53,691 bases of DNA from Nitrospira sp. CG24E (GCA_002869895.2 NEWP02000001.1:1-53691), one strand, 5' to 3'. Shown: positions 21,435 through 30,596, counted from the first letter of the stretch. Notes: generated by a model from the sequence alone, not told the origin. Numbers and translations: made by a program.

Positions 21435-21620
21435 GTGTCGAGATTAGCGCTTAGAAATAAATCGGCGGTCAAGGCCAAGTTTCCAGTCCGAGACTATCAT
21501 CGGTGTGAGATTTGCGGGCGTGTGCGAGGATTCTTGCGCCGTTTTCGCATGTGCAGAATTTGTTTTCGATTATTGAGCCTGAAGGGTGAGATCCCGGGGG
21601 TTCGGAAGTCCAGTTGGTAG
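21435..21620 (+). CDS. rpsN: 30S ribosomal protein S14, zinc-binding short form
   Basis: The 61-residue protein is the short (type Z) S14 of the 30S head. Two CxxC pairs, CEIC and CRIC, form the zinc ribbon, and the signature [19 protein letters not shown] is present. It starts at GTG 21435 with an AAGGAGCTGCAG site. Zinc-free S14 forms are about 100 residues, so this genome uses the zinc-dependent version at this locus. rpsH starts 46 bp later. Confidence 0.96.
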   Translation: MSRLALRNKSAVKAKFPVRDYHRCEICGRVRGFLRRFRMCRICFRLLSLKGEIPGVRKSSW

Positions 21621-21666
21621 ATGATCCGCACCTGGTCATACGAAGAACGTTGGTGAAAGGGTTGGT

Positions 21667-22062
21667 ATGGTTACAGATCCCATTAGCGACCTGTTAGTAC
21701 GATTGCAGAATGGCCTTCGGCGACGTCATGATGTCGTGAACGTTCCGGCTTCCCGTCTCAAACGCGAGGTCCTTCGGATCCTCCAGAACGAAGGATATAT
21801 TCAGGGAGTTCAGGCAGACGTTGCAGATGGACATCCTGTTCTGAAAGTACAGCTACGATACATGCCGGAAGGGCAACCCATGGTGACCGGCATGCAGCGG
21901 GTGAGCAAGCCCGGTCGTCGTGTCTATGTCGGGATTAAGGATATTCCGCGGGTTAAAAGCGGCATCGGTGTGGCGATTTTGTCTACGTCTAAGGGCCTGA
22001 TGACGGATCAGGATTCGCGCCGTGCCGGACTTGGCGGAGAAGTGTTGTGTTCGGTGTGGTGA
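21667..22062 (+). CDS. rpsH: 30S ribosomal protein S8
   Basis: S8 is a primary 16S rRNA binder and, in E. coli, the translational repressor of the spc operon. The 131 residues show TDPISDLLVRLQNGLRRRHD at the start, VPASRLKREVLRILQNEGYI, and the C-terminal signature IAILSTSKG-like segment VAILSTSKGLMTDQDSRRAG, then GGEVLCSVW. ATG 21667 is chosen; the upstream spacer contains GTGAAAGGG. rplF starts 55 bp later, preceded by open but non-homologous codons. Confidence 0.97.
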   Translation: MVTDPISDLLVRLQNGLRRRHDVVNVPASRLKREVLRILQNEGYIQGVQADVADGHPVLKVQLRYMPEGQPMVTGMQRVSKPGRRVYVGIKDIPRVKSGIGVAILSTSKGLMTDQDSRRAGLGGEVLCSVW

Positions 22063-22117
22063 TGGGCAGGCGAACCGGTTTTTCATCGCAGCGGCGTATT
22101 TGGGGAGTGAGGCATCG

Positions 22118-22654
22118 ATGTCACGCATAGGAAAGAAACCAATCCTGATTCCGGCAGGGGTGGATGTAAAAGTCGTCGGGCCGGTCGTCTCTGTGAAGGG
22201 TCCACTGGGGAAGATCGATTGGTCTTTGTCCAGGGGTCTTGGAGTCTCGGTTACGGATGGACAGCTTGTGGTGAGCCGGTCGAATGAGGATCGCCAAGTG
22301 CGGGCCATGCATGGGTTGACCCGCGCTGAGCTCAGCAACATTGTCCAGGGTGTAACGAAGGGTTATGAGCGCAATTTAGAAATCACCGGGGTTGGATATA
22401 AGGTTGCCGTGCAAGGTCGGGCGATGAGTTTCAATGTCGGCTATATCAATCCGGTGACCTATCCGATTCCGGTTGGAATCGACGTGAAGGTGGAAAAGCA
22501 AACGCTGATCAATGTGAAGGGGGCGAACAAACGAGTGGTGGGCCAGGTTGCGGCGAATCTGCGAGCCATCAAGCCTCCCGACGTCTATAAGCAAAAGGGC
22601 GTTCGCTATACCGGGGAAGTTTTACGCAAGAAAGCCGGAAAGACAGGGAAGTAG
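22118..22654 (+). CDS. rplF: 50S ribosomal protein L6
   Basis: L6 lies near the sarcin-ricin loop and the factor-binding site. From ATG 22118 it is 178 residues, [20 protein letters not shown], exactly where family homology begins. The frame stays open for 32 codons upstream, overlapping rpsH, but that part has no homology. The two tandem L6 domains end in the signature [20 protein letters not shown] (about residues 151-170) and KAGKTGK. The upstream site is GGGGAGTGAGG. rplR follows after 8 bp. Confidence 0.97.
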   Translation: MSRIGKKPILIPAGVDVKVVGPVVSVKGPLGKIDWSLSRGLGVSVTDGQLVVSRSNEDRQVRAMHGLTRAELSNIVQGVTKGYERNLEITGVGYKVAVQGRAMSFNVGYINPVTYPIPVGIDVKVEKQTLINVKGANKRVVGQVAANLRAIKPPDVYKQKGVRYTGEVLRKKAGKTGK

Positions 22655-22662
22655 GATGCTAT

Positions 22663-23028
22663 ATGAATGCTGCAGATAAAGCGAGCCAGCTAACCAGGCG
22701 AAAACAGCGGGTCCGAAAACGAGTCATTGGAACAGCCGAGCGTCCAAGGCTTAACGTGTTTCGCAGCCGCTCGCATATTTATGCTCAGATCGTTGACGAT
22801 TTGAGGGGGGCTACCTTGGCCGCCGCGTCTTCTCTGGATAAGTCGCTGCGCACGTCGCTCAAATCCACCGGCAGCATCGATGGCGCCAAGGCTGTTGGAA
22901 AGCTGTTGGCTGAACGGGCGAAGGCCGCCAAGGTGCTGGCTGTGGTCTTCGATCGTGGCGGACGAATGTACCATGGCCGCGTTAAGGCGTTGGCTGAAGC
23001 ATCGCGTGAAGGTGGACTGCAGTTCTAG
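22663..23028 (+). CDS. rplR: 50S ribosomal protein L18
   Basis: L18 binds 5S rRNA together with L5 and L25. The 121 residues show [40 protein letters not shown], and the C-terminal [20 protein letters not shown] with AAREGGL-like ASREGGLQF. The start ATG 22663 has a weak site (GTAGGATGC). Length is typical. rpsE starts 57 bp downstream. Confidence 0.97.
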   Translation: MNAADKASQLTRRKQRVRKRVIGTAERPRLNVFRSRSHIYAQIVDDLRGATLAAASSLDKSLRTSLKSTGSIDGAKAVGKLLAERAKAAKVLAVVFDRGGRMYHGRVKALAEASREGGLQF

Positions 23029-23085
23029 ATCGGGCCTCGCTTTCATCCAATATGGAAGCAGAGGGAATGAAGAGGAGAATGCTAG

Positions 23086-23595
23086 GTGCGAGTTAATCCA
23101 GATGAGCTAAGCCTGAAGGATAAGGTTGTCTTTATCAACCGCGTAGCAAAAGTCGTGAAGGGTGGAAAGCGGTTCAACTTCTGTGCGCTGGTTGTTGTGG
23201 GAGATGGACAGGGATGGGTCGGCATCGGCAAGGGAAAGGCGGCCGAAGTGCCTGTCGCGATTTCCAAGGCAGTTGAACAGGCGAAGAAAAACCTGGTGCA
23301 TGTCGCCCTCACCTCTGGAACGATCGCGCACGAGGTCCATGGGTTGTTTGGGGCCGAGCATGTTCTCCTGAAGCCGGCACAGAAGGGAGCGGGGATCATT
23401 GCGGGAGGCGCCGTCCGAGCCGTAGTCGAGGTGGCTGGCGTTCATAACGTCATTGCGAAGACGCTGGGCCGTGGCAATCCGTTTAACACGGTTCGCGCCA
23501 CACTCAATGGCCTCTGTCAGCTCCGCAATGCTGAAGATGTCCTCAAGGTGCGCCGTAGCGGGATGGGCGACGCACAGAATAGAGTGAGCGCCTAA
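23086..23595 (+). CDS. rpsE: 30S ribosomal protein S5
   Basis: S5 shapes the mRNA entry site and affects fidelity; changes in its loop give spectinomycin resistance. The 169-residue protein starts at GTG 23086 (AAGAGGAGAATGCTAG site). The dsRNA-binding fold includes [20 protein letters not shown] and [20 protein letters not shown]. The ribosomal S5 C-terminal domain has [20 protein letters not shown] and [16 protein letters not shown]. Its TAA overlaps the rpmD ATG by one base. Confidence 0.97.
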   Translation: MRVNPDELSLKDKVVFINRVAKVVKGGKRFNFCALVVVGDGQGWVGIGKGKAAEVPVAISKAVEQAKKNLVHVALTSGTIAHEVHGLFGAEHVLLKPAQKGAGIIAGGAVRAVVEVAGVHNVIAKTLGRGNPFNTVRATLNGLCQLRNAEDVLKVRRSGMGDAQNRVSA

Positions 23596-23804
23596 TGTCT
23601 GAAGCAAAGATTGTGAAGTCCGCCCCCAAGGGGCTTGTGATTACCTTGCGACGAAGCCCTATCGGCACGCCGCAAAAGCATCGACGTGTCTTGTGCGGCC
23701 TTGGTTTGAGAAAGATCAGGCAGACGGTGACTCGTCCCGATACTCCACAGGTCAGAGGGATGCTCGGCAAAGTTGGATATCTTTTGGAAGTGCAGCCACA
23801 ATGA
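23595..23804 (+). CDS. rpmD: 50S ribosomal protein L30
   Basis: L30 is a small protein at the 50S periphery, absent from some lineages. The 69 residues contain ITLRRSPIGTPQKHRRVLCG and LGLRKIRQTVTRPDTPQVRG, then GMLGKVGYLLEVQ, the family core. It is slightly longer than the usual 58-62 residues through a short N-terminal segment ([13 protein letters not shown]). Start and stop overlap rpsE (1 base) and rplO (4 bases), indicating translational coupling. Confidence 0.96.
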   Translation: MSEAKIVKSAPKGLVITLRRSPIGTPQKHRRVLCGLGLRKIRQTVTRPDTPQVRGMLGKVGYLLEVQPQ

Positions 23805-24256
23805 ACTTACATGAGCTCAGTCCTGCAAAAGGATCAAGGAAACGACGTAAGCGTATCGGCCGTGGGCCAGGTTCCGGTCATGGGAAAACATCGGGAAAGG
23901 GCCATAAGGGCCTGTTAGCCAGGTCTGGAGGTCGGAGCCGACAGGCTGGTGGATTTGAAGGCGGTCAGATGTCTCTGATCCGTCGAGTGCCGAAACATGG
24001 CTTTACCAACGTCTTTCGCAAAGAATACTCAATTGTCAACCTGAAGAGTCTTGGCGCGATGATCGTGTCCGGTACGATTACCCCTCAGGCGCTGGTCGAT
24101 GTCGGTTTGGTGAAGCGCAAGTCCTTGCCGATCAAGATTCTTGGAAACGGAGAACTCACGAAAGCGATCGTGGTGCAGGCGCACAAGTTTAGTAAGTCGG
24201 CAGAGGCGAAGATTGTAGCCGCTGGAGGGAGAGTCGAGGTCATCCCCGGTGTTTGA
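23801..24256 (+). CDS. rplO: 50S ribosomal protein L15
   Basis: L15 is a late-assembly 50S protein. From ATG 23801 it is 151 residues: MNLHELSPAKGSRKRRKRIG, then the glycine-rich RGPGSGHGKTSGKGHKG, GGRSRQAGGFEGGQMSLIRR and the C-terminal domain AHKFSKSAEAKIVAAGGRVE. The start overlaps the rpmD stop (ATGA). The open frame upstream is shadow. Its end overlaps the secY GTG by 8 bp. Confidence 0.97.
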   Translation: MNLHELSPAKGSRKRRKRIGRGPGSGHGKTSGKGHKGLLARSGGRSRQAGGFEGGQMSLIRRVPKHGFTNVFRKEYSIVNLKSLGAMIVSGTITPQALVDVGLVKRKSLPIKILGNGELTKAIVVQAHKFSKSAEAKIVAAGGRVEVIPGV

Positions 24257-25568
24257 GAGACTCCTGACCAGTTTTCAGAATATTCTCAAAATCCCCGAGC
24301 TGCGCACCCGCATCCTCTTTACCGTTGGGATGTTGATAGTATATCGGATCGGGGCTCATATCCCCACACCTGGGATCAACGGCGAAGCCCTTTCGGAGTT
24401 TTTGCAAAAAGAAGGCGGCGCACTGCTCGGGTTTTTGGATATTTTTTCCGGTGGATCGCTCTCGCGGTTGACGATCTTAGCGCTGGGCATTATGCCCTAC
24501 ATCAGCGCTTCGATTATTCTTCAGCTGCTGACGGTGGTTGTTCCGCATCTCACCAAGTTAGCGAAAGAGGGCGAGCGCGGTCGAAAAAAGATTATTCAGT
24601 ACACTCGATTCGGGACGATTGGGATTGCAATCATCCAAGGCTTTGGGATTGCCGTCGGTCTCGAACAGATGAATAACGGCGCATTCGTGATGAGCGGTGG
24701 GTGGGGATTCCGTCTTATGACGGTCATCACCCTGACGGCCGGGACCGGCTTCCTCATGTGGCTCGGGGAACAGATTACCGAGCGAGGGATCGGGAACGGC
24801 ATCTCCCTGATTATTTTTGCAGGGATCGTCGCACGTTTACCATCCGCCGTGGCTCAGACGTTTAATTTATACACGATCGGACAGCTCAGCATTATCTTGT
24901 TGGTCGCCCTCGCTGTGCTGATGGTCGTGGTAGTGGCAGCCATCGTCTTTTTGGAAAGCGGGCGGCGAAAAGTGCCGGTTCAGTACGCGAAGCGAGTGAT
25001 CGGGCGACGAGTCTTCGGGGGGCAGAGCACGCACATTCCTTTGAAGATCAATACGGCCGGGGTCATTCCTCCGATTTTTGCGTCATCGATTATCGCGTTT
25101 CCTGCGACGATTGCCGGATTTTTTGAAACGCCATGGGTGAAGGCCTTTGGCGCGCAGTTGGCGCCTGGATCGCTACTCTATACGCTGATGTACGTTGGGC
25201 TTATTCTATTTTTCTGTTTCTTTTACACTGCGGTGGTCTTGAATCCTGTCGATATGGCAGACAACATGAAGAAGTACGGTGGATTCATCCCCGGGATTCG
25301 CCCTGGAACAAGGACCTCCGACTATATCTATAAGGTACTGACGAGAATTACATTCGCCGGATCGATCTATCTCGCAATCGTTTGCGTGATCCCTGAGCTC
25401 TTGATTTATAAACTGAATGTGCCGTTCTATTTCGGTGGCACCTCTCTACTGATCGTCATCGGAGTCGGTCTCGATACGGCTCAGCAGATTGAGTCCCACA
25501 TGCTCATGCGGAACTATGAAGGGTTTCTCGGTAAAGGTATGGCCCCGCTTCGTGGGCGGAGTGGGTGA
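24249..25568 (+). CDS. secY: Preprotein translocase subunit SecY
   Basis: SecY is the inner-membrane protein-conducting channel. The 439-residue protein starts at GTG 24249. About ten hydrophobic segments are visible, the first being ILFTVGMLIVYRIGAHIPTP. The plug and lateral-gate region contain GALLGFLDIFSGGSLSRLTI and LGIMPYISASIILQLLTVVV. The cytoplasmic loop C4-C5 has LESGRRKVPVQYAKRVIGRR, which contacts SecA and the ribosome. NTAGVIPPIFASSIIAFP and the C-terminal segment VLTRITFAGSIYLAIVCVIP are intact. Coupling to rplO is the usual arrangement. Confidence 0.98.
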   Translation: MFERLLTSFQNILKIPELRTRILFTVGMLIVYRIGAHIPTPGINGEALSEFLQKEGGALLGFLDIFSGGSLSRLTILALGIMPYISASIILQLLTVVVPHLTKLAKEGERGRKKIIQYTRFGTIGIAIIQGFGIAVGLEQMNNGAFVMSGGWGFRLMTVITLTAGTGFLMWLGEQITERGIGNGISLIIFAGIVARLPSAVAQTFNLYTIGQLSIILLVALAVLMVVVVAAIVFLESGRRKVPVQYAKRVIGRRVFGGQSTHIPLKINTAGVIPPIFASSIIAFPATIAGFFETPWVKAFGAQLAPGSLLYTLMYVGLILFFCFFYTAVVLNPVDMADNMKKYGGFIPGIRPGTRTSDYIYKVLTRITFAGSIYLAIVCVIPELLIYKLNVPFYFGGTSLLIVIGVGLDTAQQIESHMLMRNYEGFLGKGMAPLRGRSG

Positions 25569-25577
25569 GGGAAATTG

Positions 25578-26234
25578 ATGCGGGTTGTGTTTCTCGGCGC
25601 GCCAGGGGTAGGTAAGGGGACTCAGGCCGACCGTATCGCGGCTCAGTACCATGTAGCGAAGCTCTCGACCGGCGATCTCCTCCGTGAGGCGGTTCGCAAC
25701 CAGACTGCGCTGGGTGTCGAAGCAAAGAGCTACATGGATCAGGGGAAGCTGGTTCCCGATGCGGTGGTCATTGGGCTGGTGAAAGAAAAGTTAGCCGACC
25801 TCAGCTGCACGAAGGGATTCGTGTTGGATGGGTTTCCCAGAACCGTTCCGCAGGCAGAAGCATTAGGATCGGTTTTGGTTTCCAAGAATATGGCCCTGGA
25901 CCGGGTTGTGAATTTTCAGGTTTCGCGTGAGGACATCGTAAGGCGATTGAGCGGTCGACGAAGCTGCCAGAAGTGCCAAGCGACGTTCCATGTGGATTTT
26001 GCAGTGCCCAAGGTGAGCGGAGTTTGCGATCGATGCGGAGAACCGCTCGTGCAGCGCAGCGATGATCGTCGAGAGGCGATCGAGATGCGGCTGAAAGTGT
26101 ACGACGAGCAAACGGCCCCGCTCGCGCGCTATTACCAAGAGAGGGGGCTGTTGTTCCAGCTGGAAGCTTCCGGGACAGTGGATGCGGTCTTTCAGCATCT
26201 TTCGCAGGAGCTCGCACCGTATCGGGCGACATGA
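25578..26234 (+). CDS. adk: Adenylate kinase (zinc-LID type)
   Basis: Adenylate kinase interconverts ATP + AMP and 2 ADP in the cytoplasm. From ATG 25578 it has 218 residues. The P-loop is FLGAPGVGKGTQ (about residues 5-16), and AMP-binding elements are LSTGDLLREAVR and GFVLDGFPRTVPQAEAL. The long LID domain has CQKCQATFHVDF and later CDRCGEPL, a four-cysteine zinc site. RSDDRREAIEMRLKVYDEQT is the conserved arginine segment. A TTG directly before the ATG is in frame; the GAGG spacing favours ATG. Overlaps map by 4 bp. Confidence 0.97.
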   Translation: MRVVFLGAPGVGKGTQADRIAAQYHVAKLSTGDLLREAVRNQTALGVEAKSYMDQGKLVPDAVVIGLVKEKLADLSCTKGFVLDGFPRTVPQAEALGSVLVSKNMALDRVVNFQVSREDIVRRLSGRRSCQKCQATFHVDFAVPKVSGVCDRCGEPLVQRSDDRREAIEMRLKVYDEQTAPLARYYQERGLLFQLEASGTVDAVFQHLSQELAPYRAT

Positions 26235-26980
26235 TCATTCTCAAGACGCTGGAAGAGATCGCATTGATGGCCCAGGCGTCGAGAGTAGTGGCAGAGACAT
26301 TGCTGGTGTTGCAGCAAGCTGTTCGGCCCGGTATTACCACAGACGAGCTTGACCGTATCGCTGAAACAGAGATTGTGTCGCGAGGCGCGCGACCGGCGTT
26401 TAAGGGCTATCGGAGTTATCCAAAGACGCTCTGCGCCTCGGTGAATGACCAGGTTGTCCATGGGATTCCCTCCAAGCGAGTGCTGAAGGAGGGAGATATT
26501 ATCGGGCTTGACCTGGGCGCGATCGTCGGCGGGTTTTACGGAGATTCGGCGGTGACGGTCTCGGTAGGGCAGGCACCGGAACGAAATGCTCGTTTGGTGC
26601 GAGTGACTAAAGAGGCCATGTATCTTGGAATCGCCCAAGCGGTGGTGGGTCGTCGGTTGTCCGATATTTCTCATGCGGTTCAACGGCATGTAGAAGCTGC
26701 AGGCTACTCGGTTGTGACGGAGTTCGTCGGCCACGGGATCGGTCGGCAGTTGCATGAAGAGCCGCAAGTGCCGAATTATGGGAAGCCTGGGCAGGGGCCA
26801 CGATTGCAGGCCGGGATGGTTCTCGCCATCGAACCGATGGTCAACATGGGCGGCGCTGCCGTCAAGATTCTTGAGGATCGATGGACGGCGGTAACGGTAG
26901 ACGGAAGTCTTTCGGCGCATTTTGAGCATACAATCGCAATCGAGCCGAGCGGGCCGCCGCGTATTTTGAGCCAGCCCTGA
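26231..26980 (+). CDS. map: Methionine aminopeptidase, type I
   Basis: Removes the N-terminal methionine from nascent proteins; cytosolic and dependent on two metal ions. The 249 residues fold as a pita-bread hydrolase. The metal ligands and active-site histidines are visible: VNDQVVHGIPS (His), IGLDLGAIVGGFYGDSAVT (two Asp), EFVGHGIGRQLHEEPQVPNY (His), MVLAIEPMVN (Glu) and SAHFEHTIAI (Glu). ATG 26231 overlaps the adk stop (ATGA). No N-terminal extension is present. infA follows after 47 bp, the common spc-operon end. Confidence 0.97.
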   Translation: MIILKTLEEIALMAQASRVVAETLLVLQQAVRPGITTDELDRIAETEIVSRGARPAFKGYRSYPKTLCASVNDQVVHGIPSKRVLKEGDIIGLDLGAIVGGFYGDSAVTVSVGQAPERNARLVRVTKEAMYLGIAQAVVGRRLSDISHAVQRHVEAAGYSVVTEFVGHGIGRQLHEEPQVPNYGKPGQGPRLQAGMVLAIEPMVNMGGAAVKILEDRWTAVTVDGSLSAHFEHTIAIEPSGPPRILSQP

Positions 26981-27027
26981 AGGGCGAGTGACGTGGTCTT
27001 ACAGTTCGGGAGAAAGGGTAGAGATTC

Positions 27028-27246
27028 GTGCCGAAAGAAGATGTAATCGAAATTCAAGGCACGGTGAACGAAACCTTACCGAATGCAATGTTTCGTGTGT
27101 CGCTGGATAATGGACATAAGATTCTTGCCCATATCTCCGGGAAAATGCGCATGCACTTTATCCGTATTCTTCCCGGCGATAAAGTGACTGTGGAGTTGTC
27201 GCCGTACGATCTGACACGTGGGCGGATTACCTATCGGTTTAAGTAG
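27028..27246 (+). CDS. infA: Translation initiation factor IF-1
   Basis: IF-1 binds the 30S A site and helps IF-2 and IF-3 select the initiator tRNA. The 72-residue OB-fold protein starts at GTG 27028 (AGAAAGGGTAGAG site). [40 protein letters not shown] and [14 protein letters not shown] match the family along its full length. rpmJ starts 15 bp downstream. Confidence 0.97.
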   Translation: MPKEDVIEIQGTVNETLPNAMFRVSLDNGHKILAHISGKMRMHFIRILPGDKVTVELSPYDLTRGRITYRFK

Positions 27247-27261
27247 GAGCGCGAAATCGTT

Positions 27262-27375
27262 ATGAAAGTGAGATCATCCGTTAAGCCGATCTGTGCAAAG
27301 TGTAAGGTGGTTCGGCGCAAGGGCGTGGTGCGAATCCTCTGCGAGAATCCGCGCCACAAACAGCGCCAGGGCTGA
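27262..27375 (+). CDS. rpmJ: 50S ribosomal protein L36 (zinc form)
   Basis: A 37-residue protein, [20 protein letters not shown] followed by [18 protein letters not shown]36 stabilises the 23S rRNA fold near the GTPase region. The zinc ligands of the C+ form are C11, C14, C27 and H32. The start is ATG 27262 with a TAGGAGCGCG site, and the stop is TGA 27373-27375. Found by its place between infA and rpsM and by its motif. Confidence 0.96.
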   Translation: MKVRSSVKPICAKCKVVRRKGVVRILCENPRHKQRQG

Positions 27376-27382
27376 AGACGTT

Positions 27383-27440
27383 AAGCGTTGACCGTTATGC
27401 GGTCTTGTTTCTTGCGATGCACGAGCGACGAATAACGCTT
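27383..27440 (+). other. Possible structured leader before rpsM
   Basis: AAGCGTT (27383-27389) can pair with AACGCTT (27434-27440), enclosing a perfect small hairpin GACCG-TTATG-CGGTC (27390-27404). In E. coli the alpha operon is controlled by a structured leader at this place, but no pseudoknot homology is claimed. It could equally be one of the small intergenic repeats seen elsewhere in the window. Confidence 0.3.
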
Positions 27441-27465
27441 CGCGTTTCGACCGAAGGGGGAAAAA

Positions 27466-27852
27466 ATGGCTCGTATTTCAGGAGTGGATTTGCCGAGAGA
27501 GAAGCGGGCGGATATCGGCTTGACCTATGTCTATGGGATTGGGCGGGCATCCGCACTCTCTATCTTGGAGAAGGCTGGAATCGACGGGGCGATTCGCGTC
27601 AAGGACTTGAGCGAAGAGCATATCGTCAAAATTCGAGAAATTCTTCAGGAGGGCTATCAGGTCGAAGGCGATCTGAGAAAGACCTTCTCGATGAATATCA
27701 AGCGATTGATCGATAGCGGCACATACCGTGGTCTGCGCCATCGGAAAGGGTTGCCGGTCCGCGGCCAGCGGACCAAGACGAATGCGCGGACGAGAAAAGG
27801 CCGCCGTTCCGGTGTGGGAAGCAAACCGAAACCGCCTGCGCGTTCGGCGTAG
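27466..27852 (+). CDS. rpsM: 30S ribosomal protein S13
   Basis: S13 sits on the 30S head and contacts the P-site tRNA and the 50S subunit. The 128 residues start [20 protein letters not shown] and contain the helix-two-turn-helix region [19 protein letters not shown]. The C-terminal tail [20 protein letters not shown] contains the conserved signature, followed by a basic end [20 protein letters not shown] 27466 has a GAAGGGGGAAAAA site. It opens the alpha operon part. Confidence 0.97.
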   Translation: MARISGVDLPREKRADIGLTYVYGIGRASALSILEKAGIDGAIRVKDLSEEHIVKIREILQEGYQVEGDLRKTFSMNIKRLIDSGTYRGLRHRKGLPVRGQRTKTNARTRKGRRSGVGSKPKPPARSA

Positions 27853-27883
27853 TGCGGGACCGTCACTTGAGTAGGGAGCTTCA

Positions 27884-28267
27884 ATGAGTATCAAAAAAGG
27901 GAAGAAGAAAGAGCGTCGGATCGTGCAGAGCGGGGTGGCCCATGTTCAGGCCTCCTTCAACAACACGATCGTGACGATTACCGATATGAGCGGCAACACG
28001 ATTGTGTGGGCAAGTTCGGGGAATCAGGGGTTCAAGGGCTCTCGCAAAAGCACACCCTTTGCCGCTCAGCGGGCCGGCGAGGCGGCTGCGCGCAAAGCGA
28101 TGGAGAGTGGAATGCGTTCCGTGGATGTCTATGTGAATGGGCCTGGATCCGGTCGTGAATCGGCGATTCGATCGCTGCAGTCGGCCGGACTGCGGATCCA
28201 CATGATTCGCGATGTGACACCGATTCCGCACAACGGATGCCGTCCTCCCAAGCGGCGTCGTGTCTAA
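27884..28267 (+). CDS. rpsK: 30S ribosomal protein S11
   Basis: S11 lies on the 30S platform next to the mRNA exit. The 127 residues include [40 protein letters not shown] and the signature [20 protein letters not shown] at the C-terminus. ATG 27884 follows GTAGGGAGC. Family length is exact. A 92-bp spacer with repeat-like wording (CGTGATACGTGAAACG) separates it from rpsD. Confidence 0.97.
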   Translation: MSIKKGKKKERRIVQSGVAHVQASFNNTIVTITDMSGNTIVWASSGNQGFKGSRKSTPFAAQRAGEAAARKAMESGMRSVDVYVNGPGSGRESAIRSLQSAGLRIHMIRDVTPIPHNGCRPPKRRRV

Positions 28268-28359
28268 GATGTGAATTGTTAATCGTGATACGTGAAACGA
28301 TAGGACCGGAATATCGCCCGGGTAACGAATAGCGGTTGACGAAGAACGAGGAGGAAGCA

Positions 28360-28986
28360 GTGGCAAAGTATCGCGGTCCCGTCTGTCGGTTGTGTCGGCG
28401 AGAGGGTGAAAAATTGTTTCTTAAAGGCTCGCGCTGTATGACAGAGAAATGCGCCATCGAGCGACGCAGCTATCCTCCTGGGCAGCATGGGCAAAAGCGT
28501 CCGAGGAATTCGGAGTACAGCACGCAGCTGAGAGAGAAACAAAAACTTCGCAGGATTTACGGTCTGATGGAGTGCCAGTTCCGTGGCGTGTTTGAACGGG
28601 CAGAACGCCAGTCCGGCATTACCGGCGAAGTGCTCTTGCGGTTGCTGGAATGCCGGTTGGACAATGTGGCCTACCGATTAGGGTTTGGCGCCTCACGAAA
28701 AGAAGCGAGACAACTGGTGAGCCATGGGCATCTGACCATGAACGGACGAAAGATCAATGTGCCAGGTGCCCAGGTCAAAGCGGGAGATGTCATCAGCGTT
28801 CGGGAGCGAAGTCGCACCTTGGTCTCGATTCAGGCGGCCTTAGAGTCTGTCGATGGGCGAGGTATTCCAGAGTGGTTGGACCTCGACAAGACAGCCTTTA
28901 AGGGCATGGTGCGAGCGTTGCCCTCGAAAGACCAGATTTCGCTGCCGGTGAACGAACAGATGGTGGTGGAGTTGTATTCCAGGTAG
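28360..28986 (+). CDS. rpsD: 30S ribosomal protein S4 (zinc-containing form)
   Basis: S4 is a primary 16S rRNA binder. From GTG 28360 the protein has 208 residues and starts MAKYRGPVCRLCRREGEKLF. The GAGGAGGAAGC site decides this start over upstream in-frame codons. Four cysteines in the N-terminal part (CRLC, then CMTEKC) form the zinc knuckle of C+ S4. The S4 RNA-binding domain contains RLDNVAYRLGFGASRKEARQ and LVSHGHLTMNGRKINVPG. The C-terminus is NEQMVVELYSR. rpoA starts 80 bp downstream. Confidence 0.97.
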   Translation: MAKYRGPVCRLCRREGEKLFLKGSRCMTEKCAIERRSYPPGQHGQKRPRNSEYSTQLREKQKLRRIYGLMECQFRGVFERAERQSGITGEVLLRLLECRLDNVAYRLGFGASRKEARQLVSHGHLTMNGRKINVPGAQVKAGDVISVRERSRTLVSIQAALESVDGRGIPEWLDLDKTAFKGMVRALPSKDQISLPVNEQMVVELYSR

Positions 28987-29066
28987 AGGTGGACTGGGGA
29001 GGGCGGTCTCTGCGGCGAACTGACACTGTTCAGCGACCGGCTACTCGATGAGATGAAGGGGGAGTC

Positions 29067-30068
29067 ATGAATAAAGCGATGAAAGACTTTCAGATCCCAA
29101 TGAGGGTGGAAGTCGATAAAGACACGCATTCCCAAACGTTCGGAAGATTTACGACAGAAGCCTATGAGCGTGGATTTGGGACCACGGTCGGCAACGCCTT
29201 GCGGCGTGTGCTGTTGTCGTCGCTGACTGGCGCGGCAGTGACGACAGTGAAGATCGAAGGGGTCTTGCATGAGTTTTCTACGATCCCCGGCATCACCGAA
29301 GACGTGACCTCCATCATTTTGAACGTCAAAGGACTGCGGCTTGCCGTGCATACCGATAAGCCGAAGACGCTCCGTCTGAAGAAGAAAGGGCCCGGGGAAG
29401 CGAAGGGGTCCGATATTATTCATGACGCAGACGTCACTATCCTGACCCCGAACCTTCATATTGCGACATTGGACAAGGACGCTTCGTTCGATATGGAAAT
29501 GACGGTGAAGCACGGGCGTGGCTATGTGCCGGCAGAGCGCAATAAGGAAGAGGGGTTGCCGATCGGCGTCATCGCGATCGACTCGGTGTTTTCACCGATC
29601 AAGCGCGTGAATTTTCATGTGGAAAACGCCCGTGTCGGTCGCATGACCGATTATGATAAGTTGACTTTGGAAGTCTGGACCGATGGAACCATCTCGCCCC
29701 GCGATGCCGTGTCTACAGCGGCCGGTATCATGCGCGATCACATCGATATTTTCATCAATCCCGATGAGCGAACCGAAGGGCGTACTGATCTTGAGGGCGA
29801 TGAGGGACAACGTGAGGTCAATAAACATCTGTTCCGGAGCGTAAACGAATTGGAGCTATCCGTCCGTGCCGCAAACTGTCTAAAGAATGCGAATATCAAG
29901 ACCATCGCGGATTTAGTCCAGAAGACCGAAGGGGAGATGCTGAGGACGAAGAATTTCGGCAAGAAGTCTCTCAATGAGATTAAAGAAATCTTGACGGAAA
30001 TGGGTTTGGGCCTTGGTGTGAAGCTGGACGGAGTGCAACAGAGCGGCGGGAGTCAGAAGAGCGAGTAA
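29067..30068 (+). CDS. rpoA: DNA-directed RNA polymerase alpha subunit
   Basis: Alpha dimerises to start polymerase assembly and contacts UP elements and activators. The 333 residues have both domains. The N-terminal domain (about 1-230) has GRFTTEAYERGFGTTVGNAL and RRVLLSSLTGAAVTTVKIEG. The C-terminal domain (about 250-320) has LELSVRAANCLKNANIKTIA and MLRTKNFGKKSLNEIKEIL. ATG 29067 has a GGGGGAG site. rplQ follows after 18 bp. Confidence 0.98.
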   Translation: MNKAMKDFQIPMRVEVDKDTHSQTFGRFTTEAYERGFGTTVGNALRRVLLSSLTGAAVTTVKIEGVLHEFSTIPGITEDVTSIILNVKGLRLAVHTDKPKTLRLKKKGPGEAKGSDIIHDADVTILTPNLHIATLDKDASFDMEMTVKHGRGYVPAERNKEEGLPIGVIAIDSVFSPIKRVNFHVENARVGRMTDYDKLTLEVWTDGTISPRDAVSTAAGIMRDHIDIFINPDERTEGRTDLEGDEGQREVNKHLFRSVNELELSVRAANCLKNANIKTIADLVQKTEGEMLRTKNFGKKSLNEIKEILTEMGLGLGVKLDGVQQSGGSQKSE

Positions 30069-30086
30069 CGAAAGAAGAGGAACCCT

Positions 30087-30509
30087 GTGCGTCATAGAAA
30101 AAAAGGTAGACAGCTTGGGCGACAGACCAAACATCGGTGGGCTCTGTTCCGAAGTCTCGTGACCTCGCTGCTCGAACATGAACGTATCGAGACGACTGAG
30201 GCCAAGGCGAAGGAGATTCGAGGGTTTACGGATCGAATGATTACGCTCGGCAAGACAGGAACATTACCGGCTCGTCGGCAGGCCCTTGCATTTATTCGGA
30301 GCAAGGATGTCGTTTCAAAACTCTTCAGCGATGTGGCGGTGAGGTTTAAAGACCGTCCCGGTGGCTACACAAGGATGGTGAAGACGCGACGGCGGGTTGG
30401 CGATGCTGCAAAACTTGTCGCGATCGAACTCGTCACAAGGCCGGATACTGCGCTTTCAAAAAAACAGACGCCTGCTGCATCAGCTCCTGCAAGCCCCGCA
30501 GCCGACTAG
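30087..30509 (+). CDS. rplQ: 50S ribosomal protein L17
   Basis: L17 lies near the tunnel exit. The 140-residue protein starts at GTG 30087 with an AAGAGGAAC site. The N-terminus [20 protein letters not shown] and [20 protein letters not shown], and the later [19 protein letters not shown] with VAIELV, are canonical. A short Ala/Pro-rich tail ([12 protein letters not shown]) extends beyond the usual end. It is the last gene of the 30-kb block. Its stop codon lies inside the hairpin at 30502-30534. Confidence 0.97.
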   Translation: MRHRKKGRQLGRQTKHRWALFRSLVTSLLEHERIETTEAKAKEIRGFTDRMITLGKTGTLPARRQALAFIRSKDVVSKLFSDVAVRFKDRPGGYTRMVKTRRRVGDAAKLVAIELVTRPDTALSKKQTPAASAPASPAAD

Positions 30510-30534
30510 GTCTCCATCGAGGGGACCTGGTCGG
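30502..30534 (+). terminator. Strong hairpin overlapping the rplQ stop
   Basis: A 14-bp stem (30502-30515 with 30521-30534, two G-T pairs) closes a 5-nt loop ATCGA. It includes the rplQ TAG. No T-run follows, so by itself it is not a standard intrinsic terminator. It may protect the 3' end of the transcript after termination at the downstream element. Confidence 0.45.
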
Positions 30535-30596
30535 TAGCGCAATTCTTCGTTAGCGGTTTTGAAATTCTCTTATCCTGCTCACTGAATGCCTATCAT